Below are positions 61,901 to 64,000 of a stretch of DNA of 64,000 bases, in pieces (position 1 is the stretch's first letter; each line of letters begins with the position of its first letter). A program made the translations under genes and the position numbers. The notes beneath the pieces were generated by a model. The model saw only the letters and a list, made by a program, of their open reading frames with translations. It was not told the origin of the DNA and did no database searches. This stretch comes from Clavelina lepadiformis (lineage: Eukaryota > Chordata > Ascidiacea > Aplousobranchia > Clavelinidae). The stretch spans positions 6,696,001-6,760,000 of the forward strand of contig NC_135240.1 in the NCBI RefSeq assembly GCF_947623445.1, given 5' to 3'.

Positions 61901-64000
61901 TAAGTTTGTCTACCGCTCTCCAGAATTATCTTGTTTTAGCTGTGCACAAGTTTTGCTTTTGAATGCAAAGAGTTTATGCTTGGTGGGCAAGACCTTCTCA
62001 AAATGTTATTTTTGTCAATTTGGAGAGTTTCCAAATCGATGGAGAAACAAAATCGAATTACTTCTGACTGCAGCATACCATGCAGGAAACTACACAAAGT
62101 TAACTGGAGAAGTTCTTCGGGAATCCAAGGTCAACTGTTTATTAAGTTTTATTTTTAATATTTTTGAGTTGTACAGAGATAGGCGAAGAGAATAAGAACC
62201 TTCGTAACATGCGTTTGTCTGCCACAAAACTTATTTTTTTTAAAAAAAACTGCAATGCACAAAAATCACAAATGACACCAAAAGGGAAGAAGCCTAAAGT
62301 GTGGGAAAAGCGTTCCTCATATACCTGCCTATGGTTATCCAATCAAGTAACACACAAGTCTTTTCACTACTGTTTAAGTATTGGTTAACAATACAACATA
62401 ATCCACTATTGTTACGAAATAAAACGCGTATTGTGACGCTTTGATTGACAGGATATTGTTCATGAAAAGTGGAAGTTGTATTTTCCTGCTGCGAGAAAAG
62501 TGAAGCCTGTATTCTAAAACGTTTGGTGGTCTTGTGGCTAACCTAACAGTACTCACAGGCGATTTACGCAACTCAAATCCTCACTACGATTGGTGCAATT
62601 GAATTGCTTATTTAACCAGCGCGGTAAACAAAAAACAGCAAAAACAGATTTGTGATGCCAGTTTAGCCGTGGCCAAGTCTTGTCCGTGTAAAAATCTGGG
62701 TCGACAATCAATCCTCGATGAGTTGTTTATGAACGAACTTCTACCGGCTAATTCCTATTGCATGGCGTTGTTTTCAAAGCGTGGCTTTTCTCTCATTTGG
62801 CTTTAGATTTAACGGACGGAATTAGCGGTTTTCGGAAGAAGTTTAGCTTTATGTGATCTCGACCCATGTCATTGGATGCACTATTTTTAGCTGTTGTAAT
62901 CCAGTACGATTAAGACCTTTTTCTACATTAAGGAATTTTTTCTTTGAATTGGAGAGATTTTGAGCAAAATCGGGCTTTCTCGTGACACATGAAATACTTT
63001 GTAGTAACGTATCTACAGTATATGGGTACGTGTGAATGAGACATCAATGGAATGTATTTAATTTGGTTTATTAAATGACAACTATTTATTCTTCAAGGTT
63101 TTTCGCTTTTTTCCCGAAGTTAAGCGAGATGTATCGACAATTTACTCGAAATTAAGTTAAGGCTTAAGCCAATTCAATAATTCGTTTTCCGTCTGGCTAC
63201 TGAGACTTAACCGTACAAATGTTGCACTTTGAAAGAGAAAAACTTTATTGAGAAGTTATAAAACCGACAACACAGTTCTTAAAAGAGTAAATTAAATAAG
63301 GCAATCACATGGGCCAAGTTGGGAGAAATTTAAGTGCAAAAACATGTTGGTGGTTTTTTGCTCGATTCGTTTTTGTCCAACTTGGACACAAAAACGACCT
63401 TATCTTTACAACAAAACTTTGTAATTGTCTAATCTAGAACAAAAAAACGTCCCGTCACGTGAGATTGCGTAATTCTCTTGCATAATAAATGGCACGATTT
63501 TAGTTTCTTGACGCATGCATAATTGAAAACATCAAGTATATCGCCATGTTTCAAGTTTACAAATTACAACAGGGCTCCTTAAACGTGACAACTTGTTTAA
63601 ATTAAATGGACAAGAGAATGTCCCACAAAATTATATTTTTAGATTTGGGTGAAATTTTGTCATGTTTGATGATTTTGTATAGCAAATTGTGTAAGAATTA
63701 TTACACAATATAGTGTACATATATATATGTACATGTATGTATGCATTTGTGTCTACTATAATAGTAAAATGTTTTTCAATGACAGCATACCAGCCAAAAA
63801 TAACCCAGTCTAAAATTCGTTTTGGTTAAATTTGAACAAACTATAGTGGAAAAAACCCTTCGCGTGATACTACTGGTATGTACATAAGCATATGTCAACT
63901 TTGGTTGAGTTATAAGTCACTTTTTATTTCCTCTATGCCAACATGTGACTAAAGCCATCTGGGTTTTATGCACGGATATAGGATATAGCGCGAACGATTT

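Larger units (their letters stand above)
58571..64000 (+). other. dachshund intron 4 (start), 5.4 kb
   Basis: No sequence for the expected next segment (SRPGRPPKR-like) was found, so exon 5 is probably outside. Holds three TGACGTCA palindromes (separate entries) and AT-rich hairpins near 63690-63735. Several open frames under 125 codons have no homology. Confidence 0.6.

Overview
The window is animal nuclear DNA: AT-rich, with short spliced exons, GT-AG introns and several DNA transposons and SINEs. Three conserved bilaterian genes can be read exon by exon. Their compact structure and low GC fit a small invertebrate deuterostome genome. An ascidian tunicate such as Ciona is my best guess, but this is inference and the species cannot be proved from the sequence alone.

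Region 1 (1-11,947, minus strand) is most of an ADCY9-type adenylate cyclase. Fifteen exons are proposed, fourteen of them linked by consistent reading phase. They cover the first membrane block, the whole C1 catalytic domain with both metal-binding aspartates, the C1b linker and the start of the second membrane block. The C2 domain lies off the left edge. The short N-terminal cytosolic part has no convincing exon.

Region 2 (12,165-39,786) is the striking part: a head-to-tail array of a 6,140-bp unit, four full copies and a half copy that runs into a 200-N gap. Copies differ by only a few bases. It starts 217 bp upstream of the first recognisable ADCY9 exon, so it lies in the 5' intron or promoter region of that gene. 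Each unit carries a pogo/Tigger-like TIR element, an hAT-like MITE, a tRNA-derived SINE, a diverged internal duplication and a tandemly duplicated exon-like segment at the unit junction. The pogo-like element also holds a possible two-exon, 81-codon, His/Cys-rich gene. None of the protein pieces in the unit is recognised.

Region 3 (39,987-43,847, plus strand) begins in sequence resembling the right end of the pogo-like element and contains a complete six-exon TMEM33 gene of 257 codons. A 183-bp inverted-repeat element sits in its second intron.

Region 4 (about 43,850-64,000, plus strand) is about 9.2 kb of non-coding DNA followed by the first four coding exons of dachshund (DACH1/2 orthologue), which encode the complete SKI/SNO/DAC domain. 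The rest of the gene lies beyond the right edge. Its intron 4 holds three perfect TGACGTCA sites within 2 kb.

The three genes do not form a pathway: cAMP synthesis, ER/nuclear-envelope shaping and developmental transcription. TMEM33 and dachshund run in tandem; ADCY9 points away from them with the array between.
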